The position numbers and the translations under genes are program-made. 64,000 nt of DNA from Oscillospiraceae bacterium (GTDB taxonomy: Bacteria; Bacillota; Clostridia; Oscillospirales; CAG-272): positions 1 to 64,000 of the forward strand of contig SVRM01000003.1 in NCBI GenBank assembly GCA_015064785.1, written 5' to 3'. Of the stretch, positions 1 through 10,120 are shown piece by piece (the first letter of the stretch is position 1; every line of letters starts with the position of its first letter). The notes beneath the pieces were generated by a model. The model was not told where the DNA came from. It did not search any database and was given only the letters and a program-made list of their open reading frames with translations.

Positions 1-19
1 TACACCGAAATGGGTTGTT

Positions 20-241
20 ATGCATGTTCAACCGCAAACAGATTATACCCTTCAGCTGACATTTGCCTGCGGTGAACAACGTATTTATAACGCAAAACCG
101 CTTCTTGAAAAGTCTCTGTATGCGCAGCTGCGCAATCCGTCATTTTTTATGACTGCAAAAGCAGAATGCGGCACTGTTGTATGGAATGATGATATTGATA
201 TCGCACCGGAACATCTTTATGATGCCAGCATCCCCGTATAA
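20..241 (+). CDS. DUF2442-like small protein
   Basis: 73 aa ORF with a DUF2442-like pattern (YTLQLTFACGEQRIYNAKPLL...NPSFFMTAKAECGTVVWNDDIDIAPEHLY). Confidence 0.7.
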   Translation: MHVQPQTDYTLQLTFACGEQRIYNAKPLLEKSLYAQLRNPSFFMTAKAECGTVVWNDDIDIAPEHLYDASIPV

Positions 242-472
242 TCATTCCACACCGGATTCACCCCCAAACACCTCCTCTGCCGTCAAATGAAAATAATCCA
301 TCAGACGGTATACCACCGCACATGAGATCCTCGGCATCACGCCATCCTCCAGTTTGTTCAGACTGGATACGCTGATGCCGAGGATTTTTGACATTTCGGT
401 TTTGGATAATCTGTGCTTTCGCCGCAAGTCAGAAACAGTTACACAAAAATGTTTTAATTCAGAACAAGACAA
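242..472 (-). CDS. small XRE-family HTH regulator
   Basis: HTH_3 pattern LRRKHRLSKTEMSKILGISVSSLNKLEDGVMP; convergent and abutting the DUF2442 ORF. Confidence 0.65.
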   Translation of the reverse strand: MSCSELKHFCVTVSDLRRKHRLSKTEMSKILGISVSSLNKLEDGVMPRISCAVVYRLMDYFHLTAEEVFGGESGVE

Positions 473-699
473 AGCAAACTCCTCTTTTCATGATATTACA
501 CCGGTGTATCAACAGTGTAACACAAAAAAGAAGCATTGTCTGCAAACAAAATGTTATCACATCCCATTTTTCATATTTTTTCGGAGAAAATTTTTTATAC
601 ATCGAACTTTGCCATGGTAAAGTTCCACATAGCCGCAAAAAAATATTCATCCCGCCAAATTTGCGCGAATAGCATAACAATTCCGCCAGAGCAAGCGTA

Positions 700-866
700 G
701 GTCTGCTGCCGCTTCGTGCCTCGCGGTTCGCTGGACACATCATGCGGCAGCCGAACCGAAGCGCAGGCGCGCTTCTTTGGCTACTTTCTTTCGCGCAGGA
801 AAGAAAGTAGCATCGCCTCCGGCGTAGCAGACGGTCAGTTTCGCGCTTTCTCAAAGCGTGGCAAAA
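700..866. repeat. palindrome-rich intergenic element
   Basis: Perfect 13-bp inverted repeat GCTACTTTCTTTC-gcgcag-GAAAGAAAGTAGC (780-811), CGCTTT-ctc-AAAGCG (844-858), and nested CGGTTCG/CGAACCG arms upstream. Confidence 0.6.
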
Positions 867-900
867 ACGCACGGCGTGGTTTGATTTCCATGCCGTGCGT
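867..900 (-). terminator. rho-independent terminator after anti-sigma gene
   Basis: ACGCACGGC...GCCGTGCGT stem followed by a T run on the minus strand. Confidence 0.7.
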
Positions 901-926
901 TGTCATTTCCAGCCGAAGGCTGTTAT

Positions 927-2081
927 TTAATTCAGCGGAATTGTCAGTCCGCCGATTGTGACGGATTCGATTTCATCCACCGGAAGCGGTGCGGAGAAGG
1001 TAAAGATATGATGTCCGTGATACTGCTCTCCCTCGCGGAGATTGTAACCGCCGCCACCGCCTGCAAGCTCGATATGATTGTCTGCAATCTCGTCTTCCGA
1101 GAGTTCCGCCCATGTCTGATCTTCTTCCTTGAGACGAATCAGCATCTTATCCGGTCCGACGATATAATCACGCCGCGTGATAACCGTACCGTCTTCCTTT
1201 GTCAGGTAGATATCTTCAATCATATATTCGCTGAAAAAGTCGCGATACTTCAAATCCGCCGAGAAATAAATACCGATGCTCAAAGGTGAAAAACGCACCT
1301 CGTCCACCGTCACCTCGATTGCATCCACATCCTCCGCAGTGCGTTCTTCCGATACGGCTCCCCAATACGTACCGTACATCACACCCTCAATCCCCGGGTA
1401 CAGCACCTCGGTCAGATCATTGTAATTGAGCGAAAATGCCATTGTCCACTTGCCCTCAACCATGGTATGATAATCCGTGTAGTCCGTATCCCATCCGGCA
1501 ATGCCTTCACAGGTCACGACATATTTGCTTGCCATGACACCGTCCTCGGCGTGCAGAGACAGCATACAGGCATACGTCGTCGAGCCGTCGCCGTTCTGCG
1601 TTTTTCCAAGGACACGAGCCGAGGTTCCGTAGGCAGCCAGATTCGTCTCCCACGGAAGACCCGTGTCGGATAAATCCATGACCGGACGGTATTTCTCGCC
1701 GGGAATCCCACATTCCGCCGCTACGGTCACATCGACAAAGACATTGACCACCTGACAGTCACCGACAAGCCCTTTCATTTCGAGCTTGATTTCCTCGCCG
1801 GACGAACGGTACGCAACGGGCTCGGGCATCGAGGTCATCTCGTCCAGCATTTCATAGCTGTCCCCGAACGCCGCCGCCAGATAAAAGCCGAGATCAACAG
1901 GCGCTGCCGCATTGACAACAAACATCGCCATCGCAAACAGTGCCGCGGCAATCGGCACAACCGTCCACTTCCGGCGGGATATGTGTGATCTTCCACGCCT
2001 GATTTCCATTCCCGCTTCTGCCGCTTCGGCGATAAACCGGTCATCAATGGCGGTTACAGCGTCCGCAAATACATTCTTCAT
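927..2081 (-). CDS. DUF4179-like membrane-anchored anti-sigma factor
   Basis: Single N-terminal TM (VVPIAAALFAMAMFVVNAA) with large extracytoplasmic domain; overlaps an upstream ECF sigma gene. Confidence 0.6.
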   Translation of the reverse strand: MKNVFADAVTAIDDRFIAEAAEAGMEIRRGRSHISRRKWTVVPIAAALFAMAMFVVNAAAPVDLGFYLAAAFGDSYEMLDEMTSMPEPVAYRSSGEEIKLEMKGLVGDCQVVNVFVDVTVAAECGIPGEKYRPVMDLSDTGLPWETNLAAYGTSARVLGKTQNGDGSTTYACMLSLHAEDGVMASKYVVTCEGIAGWDTDYTDYHTMVEGKWTMAFSLNYNDLTEVLYPGIEGVMYGTYWGAVSEERTAEDVDAIEVTVDEVRFSPLSIGIYFSADLKYRDFFSEYMIEDIYLTKEDGTVITRRDYIVGPDKMLIRLKEEDQTWAELSEDEIADNHIELAGGGGGYNLREGEQYHGHHIFTFSAPLPVDEIESVTIGGLTIPLN

Positions 2082-2641
2082 AGTGTAATCCCTTCCTTTT
2101 CAAGATAAGCACGGAGCTTCTTTTTGCATCGGGTCAGTCTGACACGCGCATGATTTTCCGAAATGCCGAGAATTCCTGCAATCTGTGCAGGATCATCCTC
2201 AAACCAGTACCGACGGACAAACAGAATCCTGTCCTCCCGCCGCAGACCGCCGAGAAAGCCGTTCAGTGCATCACGGATGCGTTCACTGTCGTCCTCGCAC
2301 GCAGAGGTCAGCTCCAGTTCAGCGACAGTGTCCCAGTCCTCCGGTGACAGAACCTCACCGCAGCTCCGCTTCTGTGCAGTCATCGTACGGCGGCGCTTAA
2401 GCGCAAGATTGCGCACCGCACGCAGAAAATACGGCAGCAGCGGCTCCGGATGATTCGGCGGAATCTGTTCCCACATCGCCTGCAGCGCATCGGCAAGACA
2501 TTCCTCGGCATCTGCGTCATTTTGCAGAATATTGTACGCAATCTGCATACCGAGCCGCCCATGCCGTCCGTGCAGACACGCAATGCCGTCCTCGTCGCGT
2601 TTCAAAAGCTGTTCTGTGATATCCGCGTCCCGGTCAGCCAT
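2078..2641 (-). CDS. ECF-type RNA polymerase sigma factor
   Basis: Region 2 (ADALQAMWEQIPPNHPEPLLPYFLRAVRNLALKRRR) and region 4 (RYWFEDDPAQIAGILGISENHARVRLTRCKKKLRAYLEKEG). Confidence 0.85.
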   Translation of the reverse strand: MADRDADITEQLLKRDEDGIACLHGRHGRLGMQIAYNILQNDADAEECLADALQAMWEQIPPNHPEPLLPYFLRAVRNLALKRRRTMTAQKRSCGEVLSPEDWDTVAELELTSACEDDSERIRDALNGFLGGLRREDRILFVRRYWFEDDPAQIAGILGISENHARVRLTRCKKKLRAYLEKEGITL

Positions 2642-2713
2642 GTCATCATCTCCTTATTTCTGAAATCCGATCGACCGTCTTCGTCCATTACCTACCCATT
2701 TTTGAAAAAAAAT

Positions 2714-2750
2714 TACAGGTATCCGAAAAATTTTCGTGATACCTGCGTTT
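2714..2750 (-). terminator. terminator after aroQ
   Basis: CAGGTAT...ATACCTG hairpin with A/T runs on both sides. Confidence 0.6.
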
Positions 2751-2751
2751 T

Positions 2752-3213
2752 TTATTTGGATTCTTCCAGTCTGGGGGTCTGCTGATTGAAGCGGAAGGCA
2801 AGTGCTGTCAGTGCCAGGTCATAGCTGTCTGCACCGAAACCGGAAATCTGACCGATACAAACAGGGGCAATCACCGAGGTGTGACGGAATTCCTCACGCG
2901 CGTGAATGTTGGACAGATGCACCTCAACAACCGGGATTTTGATTGCCGCAATCGCATCGCGAATAGCGTAGGAATAGTGTGTGTAGGCACCGGCATTCAG
3001 AATAACACCGTCGCATTCGAGCCGCGCGGCGTGCAGAATATCGATCAGCTCACCCTCATGATTGGACTGCGCAAAGGCCAGCGTAATGCCCATTGCTTCT
3101 GCCGCTGCAGTCAGATGTGTACAGATATCGTCAAGCGAGGTGGAACCGTAGACTCCGGGTTCTCTCTCTCCAAGCAGATTCAGATTCGGTCCGTTCAGAA
3201 CAAGTACTCTCAT
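2752..3213 (-). CDS. aroQ: type II 3-dehydroquinate dehydratase
   Basis: [71 protein letters not shown] motifs. Confidence 0.96.
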   Translation of the reverse strand: MRVLVLNGPNLNLLGEREPGVYGSTSLDDICTHLTAAAEAMGITLAFAQSNHEGELIDILHAARLECDGVILNAGAYTHYSYAIRDAIAAIKIPVVEVHLSNIHAREEFRHTSVIAPVCIGQISGFGADSYDLALTALAFRFNQQTPRLEESK

Positions 3214-3424
3214 TGGGATTCCCTTCTTTTTCTTTTATGGCAAATTTCAGATTATAATATAATAGTATACACCATATGTATGAACATTTCAAGAAGATAC
3301 CGCAAAAAAACTGACTTCTGCGAAACAAATTGACATGTATTCCGTAAATTATTATCGCGCATTTATCGTTCAATGCATGAAATGTTATTTTCTGCTGTTT
3401 TTATCATTAATTTGCACAAATCTA

Positions 3425-3453
3425 TTGACAAGCGACAAAAAACGATGTATAAT
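3425..3453 (+). promoter_or_regulatory. sigma-A promoter of marR-ABC operon
   Basis: TTGACA - 17 nt - TATAAT, followed by inverted repeats ATTCAA-ga-TTGAAT (3455-3468) and TTAATC-n7-GATTAA (3501-3519). Confidence 0.75.
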
Positions 3454-3562
3454 AATTCAAGATTGAATCATCAAAATCTGAACAGTTAAGTTTTTAATTA
3501 TTAATCATTTATCGATTAAAAAGTAAATCAAATAAACATTTCACATAAAGGAGCATATCATC

Positions 3563-4081
3563 ATGTGTCACACCTCGAATGAAAAGAAGCACAAGTGCTG
3601 TGTCGTTTCCTCTCTGATGAAGACGGAACGTATGCACAAGACCGTTGTGGATTCCCGCATTTCTGCGCTCGGTATTCACCGCGGACAGCATTCCATTCTG
3701 CGCGAAATCGCACGTGCCGAGCGGAACCCCAATGAACGCGCCCTCTCCCAGAAAGACATCGCGCAGCGTTTCGGTGTCAGTGCCGCAGCTGTTGCCATGA
3801 TGATGAAAAAGATGGAAGCGGAAGGCTACATCACCCGCAACATGTCTTCCTCCGACAACCGCTTCAACGAACTGCATCTGACGGAGCTCGGTCATTCCCT
3901 GCTGTCCCAGTCCCACGAAATTTTCCACGAAATCGACGCAGCAACCTATGACGGTATCTCCGAAGAAGACCTGGAAATTTTCATGCGCTGTCTTGCAAAG
4001 ATGCAGGAAAACCTCTCCGCAATGCCGGAGCTTGACGGTAAAAGCGATCTGCCCAAGGGCAGCTTCGGCGGAAGAAACTGA
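3563..4081 (+). CDS. MarR-family transcriptional regulator
   Basis: wHTH pattern LSQKDIAQRFGVSAAAVAMMMKKMEAEGYITRNMSSSDNRFNELHLTELG; good SD upstream. Confidence 0.88.
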   Translation: MCHTSNEKKHKCCVVSSLMKTERMHKTVVDSRISALGIHRGQHSILREIARAERNPNERALSQKDIAQRFGVSAAAVAMMMKKMEAEGYITRNMSSSDNRFNELHLTELGHSLLSQSHEIFHEIDAATYDGISEEDLEIFMRCLAKMQENLSAMPELDGKSDLPKGSFGGRN

Positions 4082-4251
4082 GCCGAATCAAAAATTTCAC
4101 ACGTTTATCATTGATTTTTCACACGAAATCTGCTATAATATATTGGTACCGTGCATACGGCGAAAGCTTCTGACTTTCCGGCCGTCATGCACGGTATTGT
4201 ATGTTCCGAATTATTTAATCCAAGTTAACCAAGAAAGGATGAGATTACCCA

Positions 4252-6060
4252 TTGAAACGCTGGATGAAATATGTCAAACCCTATTGGCCGTATTTTGTTC
4301 TCGGACCGCTGTGTATGATTATCGAGGTTGTCGGCGAAATGCTGATGCCCAAAACACTTGCGATGATCATCGACTACGGTGTCGGTGCAAAGCCGATTGA
4401 AGAAGCATCCGCCCTCGTCCGCTGGATCTATTCCGTCTGCGGCGAAAACGCATCTCCGTTCATTATCACCGCGATGGTCGGTATGATGATTACCGCCGTT
4501 ATCATGATGATCGGTGGTGTCGGCGGCGCGTACTACGGCTCCAAGGCCTCCGTCAACTTTGCGGCAGACCTGCGCGAGGACATATACCGGAAAGTGCAGA
4601 CCTACTCGTTTGCCAACATCGATAAGTTCTCCACCTCGTCGCTGATTACCCGACTGACCAACGACGTCACTCAGATGCAGAACTTCATCATGACGCTCCT
4701 GCGCATGTGCCTGCGTTCCCCCGGTATGATGATCGGTGCGCTGATCATGGCGCTGTCGATCAATCTGCGCCTGTCGCTGGTGCTGGCGGTTGTCATGCCG
4801 CTGCTGATTTGCGCCATTGCTCTGATCATTTCCCGCGGCTTCCCGCGCTTTGCGGCAATGCAGACCAAAATCGACGGACTGAATGCAACGGTGCAGGAAA
4901 ATCTGACCAATGTCCGCGTCGTCAAGTCCTTCGTGCGCGAATCGTTTGAGCGCGACAAGTTTGCCAAGTCCAATGCAGAGCTGAAAAAGAGCGGTATGGC
5001 AGCGGCCGGTGTCATGATCTTTATGTCCCCGATCATGTCGTTCTTTATGAACATCACCACGCTGGCGGTACTCTGGTTCGGCGGCAATATGCTGGTGTCC
5101 GAAACCATGTCTGCCGGTGACCTCTCCGCATTTGTTACATACATTACGCAGATCCTCTCCTCACTGATGATGGTCACGATGATGTTTGTGCAGATGTCCC
5201 GTGCGATGGCATCGGCAAAGCGTATCTCCGAGGTTCTGGACGAGGTACCGGACATCGCCGATACGGCAGCGGATGACACGCGCACCGTACAGTCGGGCGA
5301 CATCCGGTTTGAAAACGTCTCCTTCCGCTATTATAAGAACAGCGAAGAATCCGTGTTGGATCATATCAATCTGCACATTCCTGCCGGCTCCACCGTCGGC
5401 ATCATCGGCTCCACCGGCTGCGGCAAAACAACGCTGGTCTCGATGATCGCGCGCCTGTACGATGCCGACGAGGGTGCGGTTCTGATTGACGGTGTCAATG
5501 TCCGCGACTACAGCCTCTACCACCTGCGCGAAGGCGTCGGTATGGTGCTTCAGAAGAATACGCTGTTCTCCGGCTCCGTTGCCGACAATCTGCGCTGGGG
5601 CGATCCGACCGCATCCATGGAGGAAATGCGCACCGCCGCGTCCCACGCACAGGCAGACGGCTTTGTCAGCGCGTTCAAGGATGGCTATGAAACCGAAATC
5701 GAGCAGGGTGGTACGAACGTCTCCGGCGGTCAGAAGCAGCGTCTGTGCATCGCACGCGCCCTGCTCAAAAAGCCGAAAATTCTGATTCTCGACGACTCCA
5801 CCTCTGCCGTCGATACGGCAACGGAAGCACGCATCCGCGAAGCCTTCCGCGGTGAGCTGAAGAATTCCACCAAAATCATCATCGCACAGCGCATTGGCTC
5901 CGTCCGTGAAGCCGATCGGATTATCGTCATGGATGACGGACGCATCACCGGTATCGGCACGCACGACGAGCTGCTCGCATCCAATACCGAATATCAGGAA
6001 ATCTATGCCTCCCAGATGGAATCCAACAACCAAAGTGAAGCAAAGGAGGTGCTGGCATAA
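4252..6060 (+). CDS. ABC transporter ATP-binding/permease protein (exporter half)
   Basis: TM domain plus Walker A GSTGCGKTT, signature VSGGQKQRL, Walker B ILILDDSTSAVD; TTG start. Confidence 0.93.
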   Translation: MKRWMKYVKPYWPYFVLGPLCMIIEVVGEMLMPKTLAMIIDYGVGAKPIEEASALVRWIYSVCGENASPFIITAMVGMMITAVIMMIGGVGGAYYGSKASVNFAADLREDIYRKVQTYSFANIDKFSTSSLITRLTNDVTQMQNFIMTLLRMCLRSPGMMIGALIMALSINLRLSLVLAVVMPLLICAIALIISRGFPRFAAMQTKIDGLNATVQENLTNVRVVKSFVRESFERDKFAKSNAELKKSGMAAAGVMIFMSPIMSFFMNITTLAVLWFGGNMLVSETMSAGDLSAFVTYITQILSSLMMVTMMFVQMSRAMASAKRISEVLDEVPDIADTAADDTRTVQSGDIRFENVSFRYYKNSEESVLDHINLHIPAGSTVGIIGSTGCGKTTLVSMIARLYDADEGAVLIDGVNVRDYSLYHLREGVGMVLQKNTLFSGSVADNLRWGDPTASMEEMRTAASHAQADGFVSAFKDGYETEIEQGGTNVSGGQKQRLCIARALLKKPKILILDDSTSAVDTATEARIREAFRGELKNSTKIIIAQRIGSVREADRIIVMDDGRITGIGTHDELLASNTEYQEIYASQMESNNQSEAKEVLA

Positions 6061-7974
6061 ATGAATACGCAGAAAACCATAGCAGGCACCCGTTCACTGG
6101 AAGAGCTGCAGAAGCAGTATTCCGGTGCAGGCAAGCCCGGTGCTCCCGGCGGCAGAGGTCCGATGGGCGGTCCCGGTCCCAGACGCGGCGGCGGTCCCGG
6201 TGTCCGTGCAAAGGGCAAACCGAAAAATATGCGTGCCACCGTCATACGGCTCCTCTCCTATGTCGCAAAATACCGTTTCCAGCTGGTGCTGGTCTTCCTC
6301 TTTATGATTACCAATACGCTGACTTCGCTGTATGCGGGATATCAGCTCAAGCCGATCTTCAATATGCTGATCGACACCACCGTGACAGCAAGTGATCGCA
6401 TTGCATCGCTTCTGCATACCCTGCTCATTCTGGCCTGCGTCTATGCAGTTGGTATCGTGACCAACTACGTGCAGGCGCGTCTGATGCTGAAGATCTCGCA
6501 GAACACGACAGAGGCGCTGCGGCGTGATCTGTTCAATTCTGTACAGGAGCTGCCCGTCCGCTTCTTCGACGGCACACCGACCGGTGAGACGATGTCCCGC
6601 TTCACCAACGACATCGACGCCATCGACATGATGATCAACCACTCCCTGACCGGTATGGTCTCCGGCGTGATCAACCTCATCGGTACATTTGCCATGATGC
6701 TGTACACCAATGTCTGGCTGACGATCATCACAATCGTATTTATTCCGATCTTTGCCAAGGGCGGCGGTGCCATCGCCAAGCTGTCCACGAAGTACTATTC
6801 CGGTCAGCAGGCGGCACTCGGTGCGGTCAACGGCTACATCGAGGAATCTGTCTCCGGACAGAAGGTCGTCAAGGTCTTCAATCATGAGGACATCTGCGTT
6901 GAGGAGTTTACCGCGCTGAACAACGATATGCGCGACAAGCAGTTCCGTGCACAGTTCTGGGGCGGTGTTATGGGTCCGATCATGGGCAACACCTCACAGA
7001 TCTCCTACGCACTGACAGCCGGTATCGGCGGTCTTCTGTGTCTTGCAGGACGCTTTGACGTCGGCGGTCTTGTCGTCTTTGTCAACTATTCCCGCCAGTT
7101 CTCGATGCCGATCAATATGATTTCGGGACAGATGGCGACGATCTTCTCCGCGCTTGCCTGTGCAGAGCGTGTCTTCACCGTCATGGATCAGCCGCAGGAG
7201 GAGGCGGACCGCGAAGGCGCACAGATCATGCCCGCGGATACCCCCGGCCGTGTCGAGCTTGAACATGTCACCTTCGGTTATAACCCCGACAAGGTCGTTC
7301 TGCGCGATATCACCCTCACGGCAGAACCCGGTCAAAAGATCGCGTTCGTCGGCTCCACCGGTGCCGGAAAAACGACCATCACCAATCTGCTCAATCGCTT
7401 CTACGACATTCAGGAGGGCGAAATCCGCATTGATGGTATCTCCATCCGCGATTACACACGGGATTCCCTGCGCGGCGGCATTGCGATGGTATTGCAGGAT
7501 ACGCACCTGTTTACAGGCACGGTCATGGAAAATATCCGCTACGGCCGACCCGATGCGACGGACGATGAGGTTGTCGCGGCGGCAAAGACCGCCTCGGCGC
7601 ACTCGTTCATCATGCGTCTGTCCGACGGCTACCAGACGATGCTGGAAGGCGACGGCGCGAACCTGTCACAGGGTCAGCGTCAGCTTTTGAACATTGCCCG
7701 CGCTGCAATCTCCAAAGCACCGATCCTCGTTCTGGACGAAGCGACCTCGTCCGTCGATACCCGTACCGAGCGTCACATCGAACACGGTCTGGCGCGTCTG
7801 ATGAAGAACCGCACAACGTTCGTCATCGCGCACCGCCTGTCCACCGTCCGCAACTCCGATGCCATTATGGTACTGGAGCGCGGCGAGATCATCGAGCGCG
7901 GCTCCCACGACGAGCTGCTGGCGCTTGGCGGTCGGTATTACGAGCTGTATACCGGCGTCAAGGAGCTGGATTGA
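6061..7974 (+). CDS. ABC transporter ATP-binding/permease protein (exporter half)
   Basis: Walker A GSTGAGKTT, signature LSQGQRQLL, Walker B ILVLDEATSSVD; directly follows its partner. Confidence 0.93.
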   Translation: MNTQKTIAGTRSLEELQKQYSGAGKPGAPGGRGPMGGPGPRRGGGPGVRAKGKPKNMRATVIRLLSYVAKYRFQLVLVFLFMITNTLTSLYAGYQLKPIFNMLIDTTVTASDRIASLLHTLLILACVYAVGIVTNYVQARLMLKISQNTTEALRRDLFNSVQELPVRFFDGTPTGETMSRFTNDIDAIDMMINHSLTGMVSGVINLIGTFAMMLYTNVWLTIITIVFIPIFAKGGGAIAKLSTKYYSGQQAALGAVNGYIEESVSGQKVVKVFNHEDICVEEFTALNNDMRDKQFRAQFWGGVMGPIMGNTSQISYALTAGIGGLLCLAGRFDVGGLVVFVNYSRQFSMPINMISGQMATIFSALACAERVFTVMDQPQEEADREGAQIMPADTPGRVELEHVTFGYNPDKVVLRDITLTAEPGQKIAFVGSTGAGKTTITNLLNRFYDIQEGEIRIDGISIRDYTRDSLRGGIAMVLQDTHLFTGTVMENIRYGRPDATDDEVVAAAKTASAHSFIMRLSDGYQTMLEGDGANLSQGQRQLLNIARAAISKAPILVLDEATSSVDTRTERHIEHGLARLMKNRTTFVIAHRLSTVRNSDAIMVLERGEIIERGSHDELLALGGRYYELYTGVKELD

Positions 7975-8008
7975 TCCGATTTATCATACAAAAACAAAAA
8001 TAGATCAG

Positions 8009-8041
8009 ACACCGCCAAGGGTTGCCCCTTGGCGGTGTTTT
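8009..8041 (+). terminator. rho-independent terminator
   Basis: ACACCGCCAAGGG-tt-GCCCCTTGGCGGTGT then T-rich tail. Confidence 0.85.
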
Positions 8042-8048
8042 GTTATGT

Positions 8049-8981
8049 TCATTTTTCGATTTTGCCTTCAATTTCTTTCGCATAACCCAATGCCTGTTCA
8101 GCCTCTACATCGTATCCGTTTTTCCGATGAATATCAGCAATGTCCCGATAGATTTGGTATGCATCCTCAAATCGCTCAAGCTGCCGATAACACCACGCAA
8201 TCTGATACTTTTCATCGCAAAAGGGAGTTCCCATTTCTCCTGCTTGTTCAAAATATGCGATCGCCGTTTCATATTCGTTCAAGCTGCAATAAACAATCCC
8301 CGCAAGAAAATGGAATTCCCAATAATCGGGAAATTTCTGCATTGCATCCCTGCAAACAGAGAGCGCTTTTTCATATTGTCCTGCACGGTCGTACGCTTCT
8401 ATCAGCAAACACCATTCCCGCTCGTCAAGCGCACCGTGTGCCTCGTCCATTTCGCGCTGACGCTCTGCCAAAATTTTATCTCCCTTTCCAAAAGCAAAGA
8501 GCATACACTGTTTCATTGTCGCAGCGCGTCTGTACGGAAGCACATTCTTTTCCGTTTTGTCGGACAGCACTTCATCAAACCATTTGAGTGCCTCATCCTT
8601 GCAATAATACATCATCTCCATATGAAGCCAGCCGTAATCCCATTTATCGTATGTTGAGAGTTCGCCTGATTTCATCAATTTTTGATATTCGAGACGACAC
8701 CTCAAAAAATCCTCGGGATCATTACTGACTTCGTAGAGCGCAGATAATCTTTGGGCATAATTATCGTAAGCCACGGACTGCTTTTTGAAAAGGTCATCCA
8801 CCATAACGCCGTAAAGCTTAGCGATTTCGGGAAGAAGAAGCACGTCGGGCAGAGTATTTCCGCACTCCCACCGTGATACGCTTTGTGCTGTTACACACAG
8901 CATCTCCGCAGCCTCTTCCTGTGTATATTTCTTTGCCAATCTGAATTTTTTCATATTTTCGGAAAACACAGTAGAGTTCAA
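8049..8981 (-). CDS. XRE-family HTH regulator with TPR-like C-terminus
   Basis: KKFRLAKKYTQEEAAEMLCVTAQSVSRWECGNTLPD plus TPR-like repeats (YCSLNEYETAIAYFEQAGEMG). Confidence 0.85.
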   Translation of the reverse strand: MNSTVFSENMKKFRLAKKYTQEEAAEMLCVTAQSVSRWECGNTLPDVLLLPEIAKLYGVMVDDLFKKQSVAYDNYAQRLSALYEVSNDPEDFLRCRLEYQKLMKSGELSTYDKWDYGWLHMEMMYYCKDEALKWFDEVLSDKTEKNVLPYRRAATMKQCMLFAFGKGDKILAERQREMDEAHGALDEREWCLLIEAYDRAGQYEKALSVCRDAMQKFPDYWEFHFLAGIVYCSLNEYETAIAYFEQAGEMGTPFCDEKYQIAWCYRQLERFEDAYQIYRDIADIHRKNGYDVEAEQALGYAKEIEGKIEK

Positions 8982-9194
8982 TTCATCATCTCCTTTGAAG
9001 TATCCGTAAGCTTACACTTATATTATACCAACAGCAAAAGCAAATTGCAACATCTCGTTTTGTGAGTAAACTCTCATTTTCTGCATGGAAAAGTCAAAAA
9101 ATCTGCAGCATACACACCATTACCATTGGCGGTGTTCTTTTGTCGGAACATCTCAACCGCAGGTTGCACTGCCGCTCAAAGAACGGATGATAGC

Positions 9195-10091
9195 TTACGC
9201 ATCTGCGATCGTTCCCGTCGCATATCCGATGAATTCCTCACGGTTACGGCGTCCGTTATACCAGATATGATAGGTTCCGTCCTCTGTGCGGATAACACCC
9301 GGCTTATAGCAGGAATGCTCGTCCCATGTGTCGGGCGTCGGCGTGACCAGCGGATTTTCGGCAACTCTGTGCCAGTCCGTGATCCCGTCTTTGGAACGTG
9401 CTGCACAGATACAGGCGGTATGGATATCCCGATAACCGATGTAAAACATCAGATAACTGTTTTCCTCTTTCAGGATCTGCACGGCACCGATGCGGTTCTG
9501 TTCATATTCATTTTCCGGTTCACAGCAGAACATCGGATTGTTTGCGTACTTTTCCCAATGAATGCCGTCATCGGATTCCGCATAGCAGATGGCATTCGGT
9601 TCATAGGTCTCACCGGCGGCATACCACATACGGAATCTGCCGTTATCAAACATGACAAACGGGTTCATGACGGATTCCTTTTCAAAATCCATTTCCGGCA
9701 CCAGAACGGGGTCTTTGTAAAAGCGTTCAAAGTGAATGCCGTCATCGGAGCGCGCGATGCCAATCCACGATTTTCCATACGAGCCCTCCCAGTACTGGCT
9801 GGAATACCACATCAGATAGCCCTCTCCATGCGGATCGGGAATGACACAGTTGCGGTTCAGATCGTTTTCTCCGGTCGTGGGATCACATTCGAGTGTGATC
9901 TGCGGCTCGTCCCAATGAATGCCGTCATCGGAAAACGTGACCGCCAGCGCCTTCTGCGGACGCCACGATACATCCATACGGATTCTGCCGCGATCCTTCC
10001 ATACATATGCATCAAACATTGTTCCGGTTTCCTTGCTGCCGAAGACGGGACCGTCTCCGTATTTTGTGAAAGAGCCTGTCTTATAGGTCAT
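9195..10091 (-). CDS. five-bladed beta-propeller glycosidase-like protein (GH32/43/130-type fold)
   Basis: Repeated SDDGIHWE blades; MWYSSQYWEGSYGKSWIGIARSDDGIHFERF, HIWYNGR. Confidence 0.7.
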   Translation of the reverse strand: MTYKTGSFTKYGDGPVFGSKETGTMFDAYVWKDRGRIRMDVSWRPQKALAVTFSDDGIHWDEPQITLECDPTTGENDLNRNCVIPDPHGEGYLMWYSSQYWEGSYGKSWIGIARSDDGIHFERFYKDPVLVPEMDFEKESVMNPFVMFDNGRFRMWYAAGETYEPNAICYAESDDGIHWEKYANNPMFCCEPENEYEQNRIGAVQILKEENSYLMFYIGYRDIHTACICAARSKDGITDWHRVAENPLVTPTPDTWDEHSCYKPGVIRTEDGTYHIWYNGRRNREEFIGYATGTIADA

Positions 10092-10120
10092 AGCTTTTCT
10101 CCTTTATCCTGTTTCGTTGA

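Noticed and set aside
459-872. 137-aa minus-strand ORF
   Set aside because: Runs through the palindrome-rich island; reads as translated repeat, no SD or domain.
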